Shown: positions 22,674 through 35,138, numbered from the stretch's first letter. The stretch: 64,000 bases of DNA from Molossus alvarezi (GCA_037176705.1 CM073898.1:23172488-23236487); one strand, 5' to 3'. The notes: generated by a model not told the origin, from the sequence alone. Numbers and translations: made by a program.

Positions 22674-25600
22674 CCTTTTGGCCATGGATCAGGATACACG
22701 TAGGAATCTTCTCACGGTATTGCTTTCCATTTTGTCCCATCATCTCCCAGAGGCCCGCATGCTTGCAGGCCTAGCTCAGAAATGATAACCATTAAAGGAA
22801 AAACTTCTTTAATGAATGAATCAGGTCCTGGGGTGAGCAAGCCAACATCTTTAAAAGTTCATTCCTTAGCAGGGACTCTAACATCACATCTATAATCTGA
22901 ACATTCAGGTTTTTTCCTAAGTATTTATACTCACCTCGGGTAGTCTCTTGGCTTAAAAAAAAAAAAAGCATATTTCTACAACAGACTTAATTAATCATTT
23001 GTGCCTGGATTTCTACTACATCACAATTGACTAAAGATTAAAAGAATAATTGTCCCCTTTAACACAACATGCTACTCTGAAGTCACAGGCTCAAGTGCAT
23101 GAAGTAGTTCTCTGCAATTCTCCCTGTCCCCTTCCTCCCTTGCTCAGAGTTCACCAGTACAACTGCCGGACAAGTGAAGTCTACTACAAATTCAAGCTTT
23201 ATCATACTAGGTCTAATGTGTCATCTAATGATGGAACATTAGAGTGATACTGACTTCAAAAATATTGCCATGGTAACCAGCAAAATGTGGATGCGAATGC
23301 AGTGAGAGAAAATGACTGTCTCAACAAACAAAAGAGTAAATAACAGTCAAGCGTAGAGAGTGATTTTGCCTTAGTAACCTGATTAACAAAGCTCTCTGTA
23401 AGGAGTAGCAGCCAGTGGTAACACTGGCCTTCATTGCCTTGGCATTGGAATGAATAAACAGTGGGACAGAGAAAACAAACCGTGACTGGGTAATAAGCTA
23501 ATAAACACTTGGTCATAAAATGTAGAGTTTGGAGCTGCGTTGCCAGTGACTCTGCTTTGAATGAATAGATTTCCGTAGGGGTTTAATATTAAAGAGTGTA
23601 CTAAAAGCAGAAATGTCAAAACCCAGATTTAGTCCACCTCTGTTAAATCTAGTTCACAGAGGTCACCGGTCTCTGCCAACCATGATTTTGAAGCCTACGT
23701 TCCCCTCGCCCGACTTCCCCAAATGTGCCCATTCAAAGTAATTCCCAGAAGTTTTCTTTAGATAACCGCCTCATCTCTCACTCAGTCAGACGGCTTTCCA
23801 CACATTTTGTGCTTTTTTCAAGTGTTCAGATTTTCAGATTTGGTAGTACAAATCATGAGAATACACTTGCCATTAAAAGATATATGCGCTGTTGCATATT
23901 TGATGATATTGTTTTGAAGTTGGAACCATCCTGTTTGAAAACAGCCGTTTCCATAGGAACAGGTTTTCCAACTAGATCTTACAAGGAGAAGTATGTCATA
24001 AATAATCGGCAGTGCCCGGAGGGAGCTGTTAAACACCCAAAGAAAGGCAAGAAAAGAGAAAGAGAGACACCAGGGGACAGCCACACAGTGACATTCCACA
24101 GGGGAAAGGCAGAGGCTGTCTAAGGACCCCAGATTCCGATTAAGGTAATAAATTAAACTTTCAGATTCCAAATCAATTACTGAAATGCAGTGCAGAGTTA
24201 ATTCTAGTGCAGAGTTCAAAGAAAAGTGGTCATAAATAAAAGACCAGAATCACATTCAGTATTAATAACTCCCCTATCCAAGAGTGAATTAATGGCACTC
24301 AGTTCTCTGTTACATAAATGTAATAACACAACTCAAAAAGAAAAAGCATACATTATTGTTCAAAGAGTCATTCTCAAATGCAAGGATTTCTCTTCAGGAT
24401 GAGCTGCTCCACCATACAGAACTCGGCAGCTGGCATGCAGGCAACAGCCTCATGGTGTGACAGACAGAAAATTGAAGGGAATTGAGACTTGGGCCCTTTG
24501 CTCTGGTCTCTCTCCTCTTTTGCAGAGGGTGTCGATTTTCAATCTCATCTCTCCCTCTCATTTTCTCTGGAAGCCTTCTCCTCCCACTTTAATCTCCAGC
24601 TCAAGTTACCTCCCTGAAGATTCTGCATGGGGAAGTTGTCACTTGGGATTTAAATCTAGCTGAAGAGGAACAGCAAGTAAAATATCTGACTGTCTGCGGG
24701 AGTCCTGTGAAGTCACGGATGCATGTTGGAGACGTGGAGCTCCTATGAAAAGGGGAACACTATTCTCAGACATACTCATTTAAGAGATGGACCTAGAAGG
24801 CCCATGCCCTACCTTTAGTTGAAAACTGACAAACAAACCAGACCCTGATTCTGCACCCCCAGTTCCTCCTCCTACAGGCTGTCATTGGTTGCAGAAGCCT
24901 CTCCAGGGGTGGCCAGCACACTGGCTTCAACACTGGAGCCAGCACACACACAAAGCCTCTTTTCTTGGTTTCCTTGACCATAGCTGCTGCGACAGGCTGG
25001 CTTTTTGTCAGGCATAACTCTACTGTATATTAGGGGAATTTAATAAGGAAAACAGTCAAGAACATGTAGGCCACATGTACCTAGAAAAGTTTCCAAAGTC
25101 CTTAATGGTAAAAATAGCCTCCAATCCCGAAGGTGTCAGAGGTACTTGTCCTCCCTTCCCTCTTCGGCTGTCTTCATGGGGTGGGTGTGGTTCACACAAA
25201 ATGTCAAGGTGCAAAACCCTGGGCATTCTTACTGTACGGCATAGAAAGGATCGTTAAGCCTAATAATTTAGGCAGAAATTAAGACAACTTTTTTCAGTGT
25301 CGAGCCAGAGAAAGGGCGGACAAGAATAGTCCTTCGAAAATTATTCACATTGCTTGAATTACAAAGAGAAAAAAGAAAAATCAGGAGGAAGAGGAGTAGA
25401 CAGACAGAACTCCCTTAAATTTTCTTCAGTAAAGCCCAGGATATGCAGTAGATGAGGATTCTCTTCCAAAGTCTAGGAGCTCTGCAATTACAGACCATGT
25501 GTCTGAGAACTCCCCGAATGTACCAGTGTGAACGTGTTCAACTAAGTAAACAGATACAGCACAACTGACCTCAGAGAGAAGAAACCAGCACAAACCAGGA

Positions 25601-25740
25601 TGAAGATTCTGCTCTCAGCCCCATAGGATAAAGAATTGTATGAGTTCTCAGAGAGCTAAGATTTGAGAATACAATATATATTCTTAAAATTAATTTCAAT
25701 AATAATGTTTAATTTAGTTGTATATAGTTTTCATCATGTT
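22674..25740. other. Long stretch without recognised repeats
   Basis: About 3 kb where I recognise no interspersed repeat, the longest such interval flanked by repeat-dense DNA. Overlapping frames of 132 (+, 23,725-24,123) and 133 codons (-, 23,818-24,219) lie here, but neither resembles a known protein and both use the same DNA. Confidence 0.5.
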
Positions 25741-26110
25741 TTATCAGTTTCCTTCGCTGAGCGCAGGCAGGTGCTTGGGTTACCTGGAGGCTGATGGAGA
25801 GCCTGGAGCCTGGGATCTACCCAGGTTCCCGGAGCCAGCAGGAGCCAGGGTGAGCAGTGCCCCCCGGCAGCCTGGTGACTCACAAACCACCTGGGGCTTG
25901 AAGAGCTGCTTGAAGCCACTGAAGCCGCCAGGTGCTGCCGTGAGCTAGGGGCCCGGGATAGTGGGAGCCCAAGGGGAACCACCAAGCGCAAGGGGAATCA
26001 ACCTGGTGCTGAGGCGGGGTGGTTCTGGGGTCTGCAGTGCAGTTGGGGCTCACTTCGCTCTGTCTTCCACTGGGCTGCCCAACCTTGGAGGATAGATGAT
26101 GGGGATGTGT
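25741..26110. other. GC-rich patch of unknown origin
   Basis: An abrupt GC-rich block in AT-rich surroundings, rich in GGAGCC/GGAGCCAG-like repeats, with several CpGs (GCTGAGCGC, CCCGGAGCC, GAAGCCGCC, AAGCGC). Overlapping frames of 76 to 86 codons exist on both strands. It could be an LTR, an old L1 5' UTR or a diverged CpG-island remnant. I cannot decide. Confidence 0.5.
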
Positions 26111-27039
26111 GGTTCTATTATTTCTACCCCCTTGAAGCACCTTTTATTATTTCTGTGCTTCACCCAAGTGCCATAACACCTCACCTAGAACCCTTGGCTC
26201 TGATGAAGGTTATTTATATGTATGAACAGTTGTTCAGACTGATGTTTCTGACGGGGGTCCTGCCCTAGAAATCCCCATGCCATTATTTTGCTAATGTTCC
26301 CTCTCCTAATTTCAAGACTTTACAAGAGAAATGAAAAACGCGTTAAAATTTAGAAGCTGAACACAAAAATGTTTCTTTAAAACTTTATAATTTAAGCAAT
26401 GTAAAATGTAGGTACAGGTAGATACATTTGTATTTCTTTTAATGCTCTTATTATGTTTTCCACAATAACATTCTTAAGAAAGTTCTAACACTGTGTAAGT
26501 ACAAAGTCCCTAAGCTTGAAATTCAAGCACATACAGGTAACATCCATCCTCTTTCCTTAACACTTTGTAGCCACTCTACAAAATACATGAGACAATGATG
26601 ACCTACATGGTATGGAAGTGGGAAAAGACATTTTGAAGAAGGAGGAAAAAAAGCAATGTAATTTAGTGATTAAAAGATGTTGGAATCTGAGTTGGCATCA
26701 ATGTTTTGAACCGAGGCAATTAGGAGAAATGATAATTTTATTAATGGAGAAAGAAAAATGGAGAGGGAAATTTGTTTTGGGAGTAGAATAATTAAGTCAG
26801 CCTTGGGTATGTTTCATCTAAGGTGACAACAGGCTTAAATAGAAGTGCTCATTTGGGAGTATCACAGCACACAAAGAGGATGAAGTTAGAGACATAATTT
26901 TTGAAGTTATTAATACAGCTAAAGGTAGATAAATGTGATTTATATTGTAAGGCAGCATCGTGAAAGCAGAGACTGAACAACAGAATAAATAAAGCTGTTT
27001 AAATTTTTAGATTTAAAGAGAAAGTTTCTCTTGTAGACA
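26111..27039. other. Unassigned AT-rich sequence
   Basis: No gene or confident repeat. A weak MIR-like stretch lies near 26,660-26,720. Confidence 0.4.
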
Positions 27040-27185
27040 GCACAGGGACAGGGTTTTACCCAGTCTGACAATCTGCGCCTTTACATTTGTTTTTGTTGAA
27101 TTTGTTTTTTGTTTCCTCATTTCTTCTTTTCTGCCTCCTTTGAGGTTAATCAAATACTTTGTATTCTGTTTTAATTCCCCTATTG

Positions 27186-27470
27186 GCTTTTTTTTTTTTT
27201 TAAACATTTTTATTGAATTTATTGGGGTGACATTAGTTAATAAAATTATATAGGTTTCAGGTGTGCAATTCTACAACACATCATCTGTAGATTGTATTGT
27301 GTGTTCACCACCCCAAGTCAAGTCTCCTTCCGTCACCATTTATCCCCCTTTGCCTCCTCTACTTGCCCCACCCCCTTCCCTCTGGTAATCATCATACCTT
27401 TTGGTATTTATTTTTCTTTCTTTCTTTCCATTTTTCATTCTTTCCTTGTCTTTCTTTCTTTTCTCCTTTC
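27186..27470 (-). mobile_element. L1 3' end, antisense, nested in older L1
   Basis: Starts with poly-T (inverted A-tail), then ATTTTTATTGAATTTATTGG, GGTGACATTAGTTAATAAAA and TTCAGGTGTGCAATTCTAC. This is the inverted 3' end of a laurasiatherian L1, ending in a TTTC-rich stretch. The host L1 resumes at about 27,470, which supports nesting. Confidence 0.8.
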
Positions 27471-28189
27471 TCTGTGGTTGTTCTAGGAATTACAATATGC
27501 ACTATTTATCATAATCTACTTTGAGTAACATTGTCCTACTTCATATAAAACGTGATACATTTCAAATAGTATAGTTCTATTTACTCCCTACCTTTATGCT
27601 TTTATCATGCATATTACATATATATGACATTTATAGTTCTATATATCTGCCAAAATGGCATAATTTTTGCTTAAAATTATCATGTTTTTTAAGAAATTAA
27701 GAAAATAAAACAAAATATATAGTTTGGGTTCAGGTGTGTACCTGAAAGTACTCCTCATTTCTTCCTGTAGATTGGAGTTTCCATTTGATGTCATTTCCTA
27801 AGTGTAAAGAACTTGCCTTAGCATTTCTTGTAGTGCAGGTCAGCTGGAAATGAATTCTTTCTTTTACTTATCTGAAAAGCTCTTTGTTGCCTTCATTGTT
27901 GAAGAATATTTTTGACAGGTACAGCATTTTAGTTAACCACTATTTAATTTTTTTTTATTTCAACACATTTAAAGATATCATCCCACTGATTCTGACCTTT
28001 ACTGTTTCTGATGAGAAGTTTGCCATCCTTTTGTAAGTAATGGGTAATTTTCTCTCTGAATGCATTCAAGATTTTCTCTTCATCTTTGGTTTCCAGTAGC
28101 TTAACTATCATATTTCTAGGTGTGGTTTTCTATGTCTTTACTTCAATTGGGGTTTACTGAGCTTCCTGAATATCTAAACTTATATCTCT

Positions 28190-28472
28190 CTCAGACAAAT
28201 ATCACATGATCTCACTTATTTGTGGAATATAATGAACAAAATAAGCAGATGAACAAAACAGACCCAGAGACATAGATGTAGGGTTCAAACCTCAGAGAAG
28301 GGTGACGGGGAGGAGGGAAGAGATAAACCAAAGAACTTATATGCACATATACATAACCAATGGACATAGACAACAAAGCTGGGGTGGGGGCCAGGATCAG
28401 GAAGAGGGTGTCAATGGGGGAAAAGAAGAAACATCTGTAACAAAAATAAATTAACAAAATAAATAAATAAAG
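28190..28472 (+). mobile_element. L1 3' end, 5'-truncated, nested in older L1
   Basis: Same family as the copies at 4.3, 41.1 and 44.5 kb: TATCACATGATCTCACTTAT at the left, AACAAAAATAAATTAACAAA at the right, then (AAAT)n. The probable target duplication is AAACTTATATCTCTCTC before and AAATTTATGTCTTTCTC after, with three differences. The host L1 continues on both sides. Confidence 0.88.
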
Positions 28473-29735
28473 ATAAATTTATGTCTTTCTCATTTTTTGG
28501 CTATTGATTCTTTACATTTTTTTTTCTACTCCTTCAGTCCAATTACACATATATTTGAGTAATCAATATAGCCTATGTGTCACTGAAGATCTGTTTATTA
28601 TTTTAATTATCTTGCTCTCTCTCCTTCAGATTGGATACATTCTAGTGATCGATCCTGAAGTTCACTGATGCTTTTCTGTGCAGTCTACGTTTGTTTGTTT
28701 TCAGATACTTTAGTTTTAAATTTTAATTTTTTTAGACATTTTATTTCTTTTTTGAGATTCCCTAGCTGTTTATTTATTAGAACCATATTTTTCTCTAAGT
28801 CTTTGACTATACATACCATGGCACTTTATAATCTTTGTCCTTAATTTCTTGGATTTAGTTTTGATTGGCTTTATTTTTCTTGACTATGGATTATATATTC
28901 CTATTTCCTCTCAGGTCTAGTAATTTTAAGTGTACGCATTAGATTGTGGATAGTAAATTATAAAGTATCTGAATTCTGACTTCATCCTTGTAAAGGGCGA
29001 TGACTTTTGTTCTGGCAAGCAGTCAAATTACTGAAGAATCATTTTGGTCCTATCAGACTTGGTTCTTTTATCTCTAGCGGCAGGTTTCTTTTGGTTTTGA
29101 GTTTAGAACTGTTATGTGCCCTTTACTCAAAGATATGATCATTTCCATAAAGTGTGGCCATTCTGATGTCTCTAGCATTGAACACGACAGCTGCTCAGCA
29201 AGGTCTGTCCACTCCGACGGGGCTGGAACTCCCATGTCTTCCAGAAGTGCAGCACCTCTATACCAGCTGACCCCTCCCAGGTCCCAGCCTCTCAGCACGC
29301 AGTCTCTGCGAGGCTTTGTGAGCACTTCCCTGCCTATGTGCATCTCAGTGCTTGCCCAAATGTATGAGGAACCCCCACATAGATGTCTGGGTTCTCTCTG
29401 TTGCCCCACAGATTCCAACTGTTTCCATAACATGGAACTTTGATTCTCTACTTCTTCAGCACAGAAATTCGGCTCACTCTTCTGCTTGGGTTCCATGTCC
29501 CCACTTGACAATAACAAAGCACACTACAGTGGAAGTCCAAGAAATTGCTGGTCAATCACTGGGCTCACCTTGTGTGTTTGCCTTATCTAAGGGATCATGG
29601 TCCTAGACTGTCTTTTGATCCAGTGATTGAAAATAGCTGCTTCATATATTTTGTTCAATTTTATAGTTATTTATTGAGAAGGCAAGTTTAGTACCAGTTA
29701 CCTTGTTGTGGCCAAAAGCAGAATTCAACCTGATC

Positions 29736-30135
29736 TATTTTTTTTCATAATGGTTTGCAGCCCTTGGAATATCATCTATCTGCCAGTTTATTTGCTTATT
29801 GTAAGTCTTTCCCCATTGTATTTCAATTGAAAGCTCCAAGAGAGCCAAGATTTTGTTTATCATTTGATACTGTAGACACTGTATTTGGAATAGTAATTAA
29901 TGCATATGAGGTTCTCATAAAGGAAAAAAGTCATTGTTCAGAGAATGAGTGAACAAATTCTATAGTTTTGCTTCACATATTCTCGGCACATTGACTTTAA
30001 AATCATATTACAAGTTTTAAAACTGTGTCTATAATTGTAAAGCAAAGATCTCTAAACTGCTATACCGCAGCTGTCAACTCTTACCAATATTAAATGCCTT
30101 AAGCAGTAACAGTGTCCTTGGAGGGTCTATTTAAA
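29736..30135. other. Unassigned sequence
   Basis: About 400 bases with a possible L2-like 3' stretch near 29,760-29,910 (AAAGCTCCAAGAGAGCCAAG); otherwise nothing is recognised. Confidence 0.4.
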
Positions 30136-30149
30136 TCATCCATTGTTTG

Positions 30150-30348
30150 ACCCGGCTGGTGTGGTTCAGTAGTTGAGTGTCAACCCATGAACCAAGAGGT
30201 CACCGGTTCAATTCCCAGAAAGGACACATGCCCAAGTTGTGGGCCAAATCCCCAGTAGGGGGATGCAGGAGGCAGCCAATCGATGTGCTGTCTCATCAAT
30301 GTTTTTATCTCTCTCCTTCTCCCTTCCTCTCTAAAATCAATCAATCAG
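30150..30348 (+). mobile_element. VES-type SINE (CACATGCCCAAGTTGTGG subtype)
   Basis: A box TGGTTCAGTAGTTGAGTG and B box CGGTTCAATTCCCAG, then CACATGCCCAAGTTGTGGG, TC-rich 3' part and AATCAATCAATC tail. Perfect 14-base target duplications (TCATCCATTGTTTG) at 30,136-30,149 and 30,349-30,362. Confidence 0.95.
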
Positions 30349-30439
30349 TCATCCATTGTTTGGCACATTCCAAGTTCACCCTTTTATTATTAAATATATC
30401 ATAGTTATGAATATGGATATGTGTATATTTGTGTAAATA

Positions 30440-31790
30440 GTGTTTTATAGTTACAAAAATAATAATAAAATAAAACTTATGAACCCACCACCCAAATCAT
30501 GAAACTATACATTACCATTAACTTTGAGGACCCCTGTTTGCCCTTTCTGATTTTATTACCTTCCCTCTTCCCTAGGTGGATTTAACTGCAACTCTAACTT
30601 CTGTGTTAATTAGTCTTTTGTTTTTCTTTCAGGTTTTGTGTGTTACACATATGCACATATATTGTTTGCTTTTTTCTGATTTTAAACTGACATTTACTGG
30701 ATGTAGTCTGTGATTTTCTTTTTCTACTAAATACAGTTTTTGAAATTCATGCATGCTGATGCATATAGCCATGAATTCATTTTCTAGAATACACCAACAT
30801 ATGAATATGCTATAATTACTCATCTTATTGCTAATGAACACTTGGGCTTCTCACATATTTTTGCTATTGCATAAATCCTGCTCAAGATGATCTTATACAT
30901 ATCTTCAGGGGTACACATGCACAAGTCTCTGCAAGGTATATAAACCTACAAGTAGAATTTTGAGAACTTTGGTATGAAAATGTTAAAATGTAAAGATAAT
31001 TTCAAATAATTTTCCAAAGAGTCTGTTCCAATATACACTCTAAAATGTTGCAGCCTGTAAGAGTTTCCATTGCTCAATATATTTATCAATATTTAGTACT
31101 ACCAGACTTATAAATTAGAGCCATTCTGGTGGGTAAAATGCTATTTCATTATGCTTAATTTGCCTTTTCCTGATTACAAATTAGGTTGAGCATATTTTCA
31201 TGTTTGTGAACTGCACATATTTTCTCTGCTGCAAAATGTCTGTATAGACCATTGCTCATTTTTTTCTATTACGTTGCCTTCCTCTAGTTGATTGATAGTC
31301 ATCTTTTTATAGTATGGATACTAATAATCACTTTATTGTAATGTTTATAAAATAGCTTCTCCCAGTTTGTGGTTTTCTTTTTCTCTTCTTAGTAGTTGCT
31401 TTTGAAGAACAGAAGTTATTAATATGAATATAATCCAATGTTTCGTCTTTACTCAGCTCTTTTGTGGTAAGAGCTATTTGTGTCTTGCTTAAAAATTGTT
31501 CTATACCTCAATAATGCAAGTCTCTTCTCAAATGCTCTTTTGTAAAATTTTTATGACTTTACCTGTCTCATTTAAGTCTTTGTTCCACCTAAGTTCAGTT
31601 TTTGTGTAGTATGTAAGATAGAGATCCGTTTTCATGTTTCCGTATAGAGAGACAGTTTTCCCAGCATCATTTAGGGAGTAGCCCTTTATCTCCCCTCTGT
31701 TCTGCAGCACCAACCTCTTTAATAATCAGATTTCATGTATAAGCATGAGTCTTTAAGACAAATAGTTTGTTCCACTGTGCTATTTGCACG
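30440..31790 (-). mobile_element. Old L1 (L1M) 3' UTR and ORF2 end, antisense
   Basis: A long inverted old LINE-1 fragment. Landmarks: GCTAATGAACACTTGGGCTT (30,831), TGCACAAGTCTCTGCAAGG (30,919), AATAATTTTCCAAAGAGTCTG (31,004), ATTACAAATTAGGTTGAGCA (31,173), AACAGAAGTTATTAATATGA (31,408) and GTATAGAGAGACAGTTTTCCC (31,642). These are the inverted C-terminal ORF2 and 3' UTR of L1M elements. Coding capacity is destroyed. Confidence 0.85.
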
Positions 31791-32371
31791 GATGGACCTC
31801 CATTTTAGGGTGCTGTGATAAGCAAAGACCCATTCCTAAGGGGACTTTTTTCAAATGCCCCATGTTTATTTACATATAACATGTGTTTATAGTTATGATG
31901 GATATAGTGCTTAACACCTGATAGCAGCAAGACCGTTCAAAGAACCAAATGATTATAGTATGTTATACAAGTGTCTACATATATGCAAAAGATGTTTTTC
32001 ATTAAAAAGGTACAAGATATATTTAAGGATAAATGTCAAAGAAAACACAAAACAAAAAATATACCTCTGTCAGAGACTGCCAACGAAGGGACAGAAGAGC
32101 ACCTCTGCTGCAGTTCAGTGAAGTGAGACTGCCAACGGCGAGTGTGCGCGGTGAAATGACAACTAAATCCAGAGGCCCAGGGCTTACCCAATGGCCAATT
32201 GCCATACACACTCTGCTGCACTGGTAGGTTGGTGGTTGAAGGTGTGCAGCACAATTCTAAGTACCAGAACATTGGGCAGCAGTACCTAAAAAAGGAAACA
32301 CCAACTCTATAGAGATTTTTTATTGTCTCTTGCTTTTTATGTCTCCTGGCTTTAAACCCTAGTTTTATATT

Positions 32372-32374
<3 letters not shown>
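31791..32374. other. Unassigned sequence
   Basis: No family recognised. AGACTGCCAACG occurs twice 49 bases apart (32,079 and 32,128), probably by chance or a small local duplication. Confidence 0.4.

Positions 32375-32424
<50 letters not shown>
32375..32424. repeat. (GA)n microsatellite
   Basis: About 25 uninterrupted GA dinucleotides. Confidence 0.97.
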
Positions 32425-32427
<3 letters not shown>

Positions 32428-32964
32428 TGATAGGTCCAAGTCAATCAGATATCTTCTCCAGGTTCCATATGTGGTAGGCATCAGGGTCATGACATAGCAC
32501 AGATATGGCCGCTAGGGGTCCACCTCTACCTCCAGAGAAGGTGAAATGTGAGAAAGGGAGCTGCCCAGTGACTACTGCTCAGAGGAATGGTCAGAAGCAT
32601 GATACTGCGGCCATATGTATGTTCAGAAAAGTAACTAAATTATTTTTAGAAACTGCTCACCAAAAAAGCCCCAAAATAATGACAATAAAATATTTCTTGT
32701 TTACCGACACTACAAAGATTTATTCAAATGATAACTGATAATAGTCCAGAGGACACAATGGAAGGAGCATGCATGCATTGATGGTAGTAACTTAATTCTG
32801 TACAACTTTTCTAAATGGCAAATTAGCAGTATTTGTCAAACACTTTTAAAGGTATGTTATACCCTGTAATTGAAAAATTCTGAGACATTATCTTATGAGA
32901 ATAACCATAGATTTATGAAAAGATGTCTTAAATCAAGTTCTTCATGATTAGACCACAAGACAAG
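32425..32964. other. Unassigned sequence
   Basis: No repeat or gene recognised. Confidence 0.45.
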
Positions 32965-33235
32965 AATTTTTTGCAAGTGGTTTATTACAGAAGTGCTCCC
33001 CGGGACAAAATGGTAAACAAGTAGAAGCAGGATCAGGAAAGAGAGGAAGCAAAGCAAGGGCAAAGTTGCAGGTAAGCTTCAGGCAAGCTGCAGCTAATCC
33101 CTCAGAGAAACTCTGGAGCTGAAGTTATATCTCAGAGTTATCCCACCAAAGGCACAGTTCCTGTGCAGTCACAGATATCTGTCAGTCATTGGTCAAGCAC
33201 TAAATTTCCTAGGCACTTAATGACAATGTTACAAC
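32965..33235 (-). mobile_element. Probable ERV LTR, antisense
   Basis: On the minus strand the promoter-to-polyA order of a retroviral LTR is visible: CCAAT (33,192-33,188), a TATA-like ATATAA (33,130-33,125) and AATAAA (32,986-32,981). The spacing of about 60 and 140 bp fits. The purine-rich middle (GAGAGGAAGCAAAGCAAGGG on the + strand) is common in such LTRs. The ends are not defined and there is no internal retroviral sequence. Confidence 0.5.
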
Positions 33236-33679
33236 AGGTGTATTATTCAGAGTTAAATATAATAGCAAAATAAAACAAAAAACTTAACTATCAACAGGAA
33301 AAAATGATAAAGATAAAAATAACATGATTATTAAATACCTGAATTTTAAACATTATTTAATAAAATGGCAAGTGCTCATAATATGTTTTTAAACAGCAAA
33401 ATATAAAACTATATATTTTGTTTGAGAAAAATTATACTATAAATAGATGGTGGAATGATAGATGACAGATTGATACATTTAGAGTGAGATAGGAATAGAT
33501 ATATAGAAATAAGTATATTTCATACTTTATACTGTGTTTTCACAATTACTTATGATCATAAGTACATACTAAATTTTGGGAGAGGAAAAAAGAGAGAAAA
33601 TGAAAGCAAGTGAGAAAGTAAGAGGGAAAAACGGAGATCCTGCTAACACATATGAATGTAATATGCAAATTGTACCCAA
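33236..33679. other. Unassigned AT-rich sequence
   Basis: No gene or repeat family recognised. The short GATA-like stretch at 33,440-33,500 is too imperfect to call a microsatellite. Confidence 0.45.
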
Positions 33680-33925
33680 GTTCAATGCCAAGTCCCTCTT
33701 GGACTACCATCAGTTGGAGACTTCAGGTTTCCCCCACTCTCTGAAAGTAGGATGTTTCTATGAAAGCTTTCATGAGCCAAAATGCATAAAGCAAAAAAGT
33801 ATCCCCACTTTCCAAATGTTTGTGTTAGGGCCTCTTTGATTTTACTAAAGTCTACATTAGTACCTTTTAGTAGATCCTTCATAAAAACAGAATAGCCTAA
33901 CAAAGTGAGGGATGCCTGTATTCGG
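33680..33925. repeat. Ancient dispersed repeat, family not assigned
   Basis: Contains TTTCCCCCACTCTCTGAAAG, GGATGTTTCTATGAAAGC and TTTCATGAGCCAAAATGCAT. I recognise this as a dispersed placental repeat with a consensus near 'CCTTTCATAAGCCGAAATGGCGTAAAGC', but I cannot name the family reliably. Confidence 0.5.
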
Positions 33926-35130
33926 GAATTGCTTCTCCCACCTCCCTCCCATTTTGTCCAGACGGCATCTAAGTACTTGTTCCTTGTTTCACAGAACAAT
34001 ACTTACACTGTAGCCTTTGACCTAGGCACCCTGATGATTCTAACGGCCATGACCATGAATGTGTGTGTGCACATGTGTTGTGGGTGTGTGCACTGGAGTC
34101 TACATGCTTAGTTTCCACAGGACAAACCAACAAAAGTATCTTGTATGTTTCATTGGAAATTGTGACTGAGAATCGTTGCCATAGGCGATCTGGAGAAGGC
34201 CGGACACATGCTAGAAAGCCCCGAATGAGCTACAGGGAAGCACTGAGCTGCTTCGGGTGACTGTTGGCCACAGGAAGGAACCTGAGCTGCCACCTCTGTG
34301 CGCATGGTGTTTGACAGTGGCTGGTGAACGTGTGCACAGGAGAAAACTGTGGAGCTCACTAGGGCAGCACCATGCAGAGGCCAGTGCCCATCCTCATGGT
34401 CAGGGCCCCTCTTTCTAAAAGCCACATATTTGCTCTTTCCAATGCAAAGTATTTCAAGTCATATAAAAGCATTACTTAAAGGCCTAGCCATTTGAATGAA
34501 AAAAAATCTATAAATTAATCTGTTTCAAAAAATATCCTAACAAAAAATGCCCTTTCACATTTGAATGTCTCAGAATTGGCCCAATGAACTTTTGTGTAGC
34601 CTCTCAATATGTGGCTAAAATTGAGATGAAGCATGAGAATTTTAAATAGAATTTTAAAATATATATATATCAGGAAAAGAAAATAGAAGTTTTAAATGGA
34701 AATGACTTTTCCACCCTTAAATATAGGATTGGTACTTTCAGATTACTGTACAATCCATTTAACATCTTTGGGTAACATAAAAGAACTTTATCATCCATGG
34801 CTTAGACCTATTTCAAACAGCATTTTTCTGGTCTCTTTTTTGAAAAACAAATCCTAAGTTGTGCCAGAATATGAAATAACATATACATGCACACAAGACC
34901 ACATCACATTCCTTACATTAGGATATATTTTACAACATTAGTAATCTTTACAGTAAAGCAGCATCTGAAATTTCATATGGAACTATAAATTAGTATTAAA
35001 TATCACGTTTTTATTTTATTGACCCTAACAAAAATTAACATTATTCATTTTAGAGTTATCCAAGGTTATTATCTGAAATATATGCAGCAAGAGCATTACC
35101 TTAACTACTGGTAGGAGATTTGCTTTGCAG
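33926..35130. other. Unassigned sequence
   Basis: No gene or confident repeat. A GT-rich patch lies at 34,050-34,090. A 91-codon minus frame at 34,150-34,425 has no recognisable domain. Confidence 0.45.
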
Positions 35131-35138
35131 GATGAGTT

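Larger units (their letters stand above)
27040..29735 (-). mobile_element. Old L1 (L1M) 5' region, antisense, with two insertions
   Basis: Inverted old LINE-1. Conserved landmarks in order: GTCTGACAATCTGCGCC (27,063), GTGGTTGTTCTAGGAATTAC (27,475), ATTTCTTGTAGTGCAGGTCA (27,823), TTTCTGATGAGAAGTTTGCC (28,005), TTCTAGGTGTGGTTTTC (28,112), CCAATTACACATATATTTGA (28,540). The element's 5' terminus is at about 29,735, where CCTTGTTGTGGCCAAAAGCAG corresponds to the inverted L1 start. It is interrupted by a minus-strand L1 3' end (27,186-27,470) and a plus-strand L1 3' end (28,190-28,472). The open frames at 29.1-29.6 kb lie in its degenerate 5' UTR. Confidence 0.75.

Noticed and set aside
22412..22785. 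Frames rich in Ser/Leu or Arg/Glu with CVYIY blocks
   Set aside because: These are translations of the TA/GA/TG compound microsatellite.
23725..24219. Overlapping 132- and 133-codon frames on opposite strands
   Set aside because: They share the same DNA, have no recognisable domain, no start context or splice evidence, and lengths of this order occur by chance in 64 kb.
29074..29606. 147-codon minus frame and overlapping + frames
   Set aside because: They lie in the degenerate 5' region of an old L1. Overlapping frames on both strands argue against coding.
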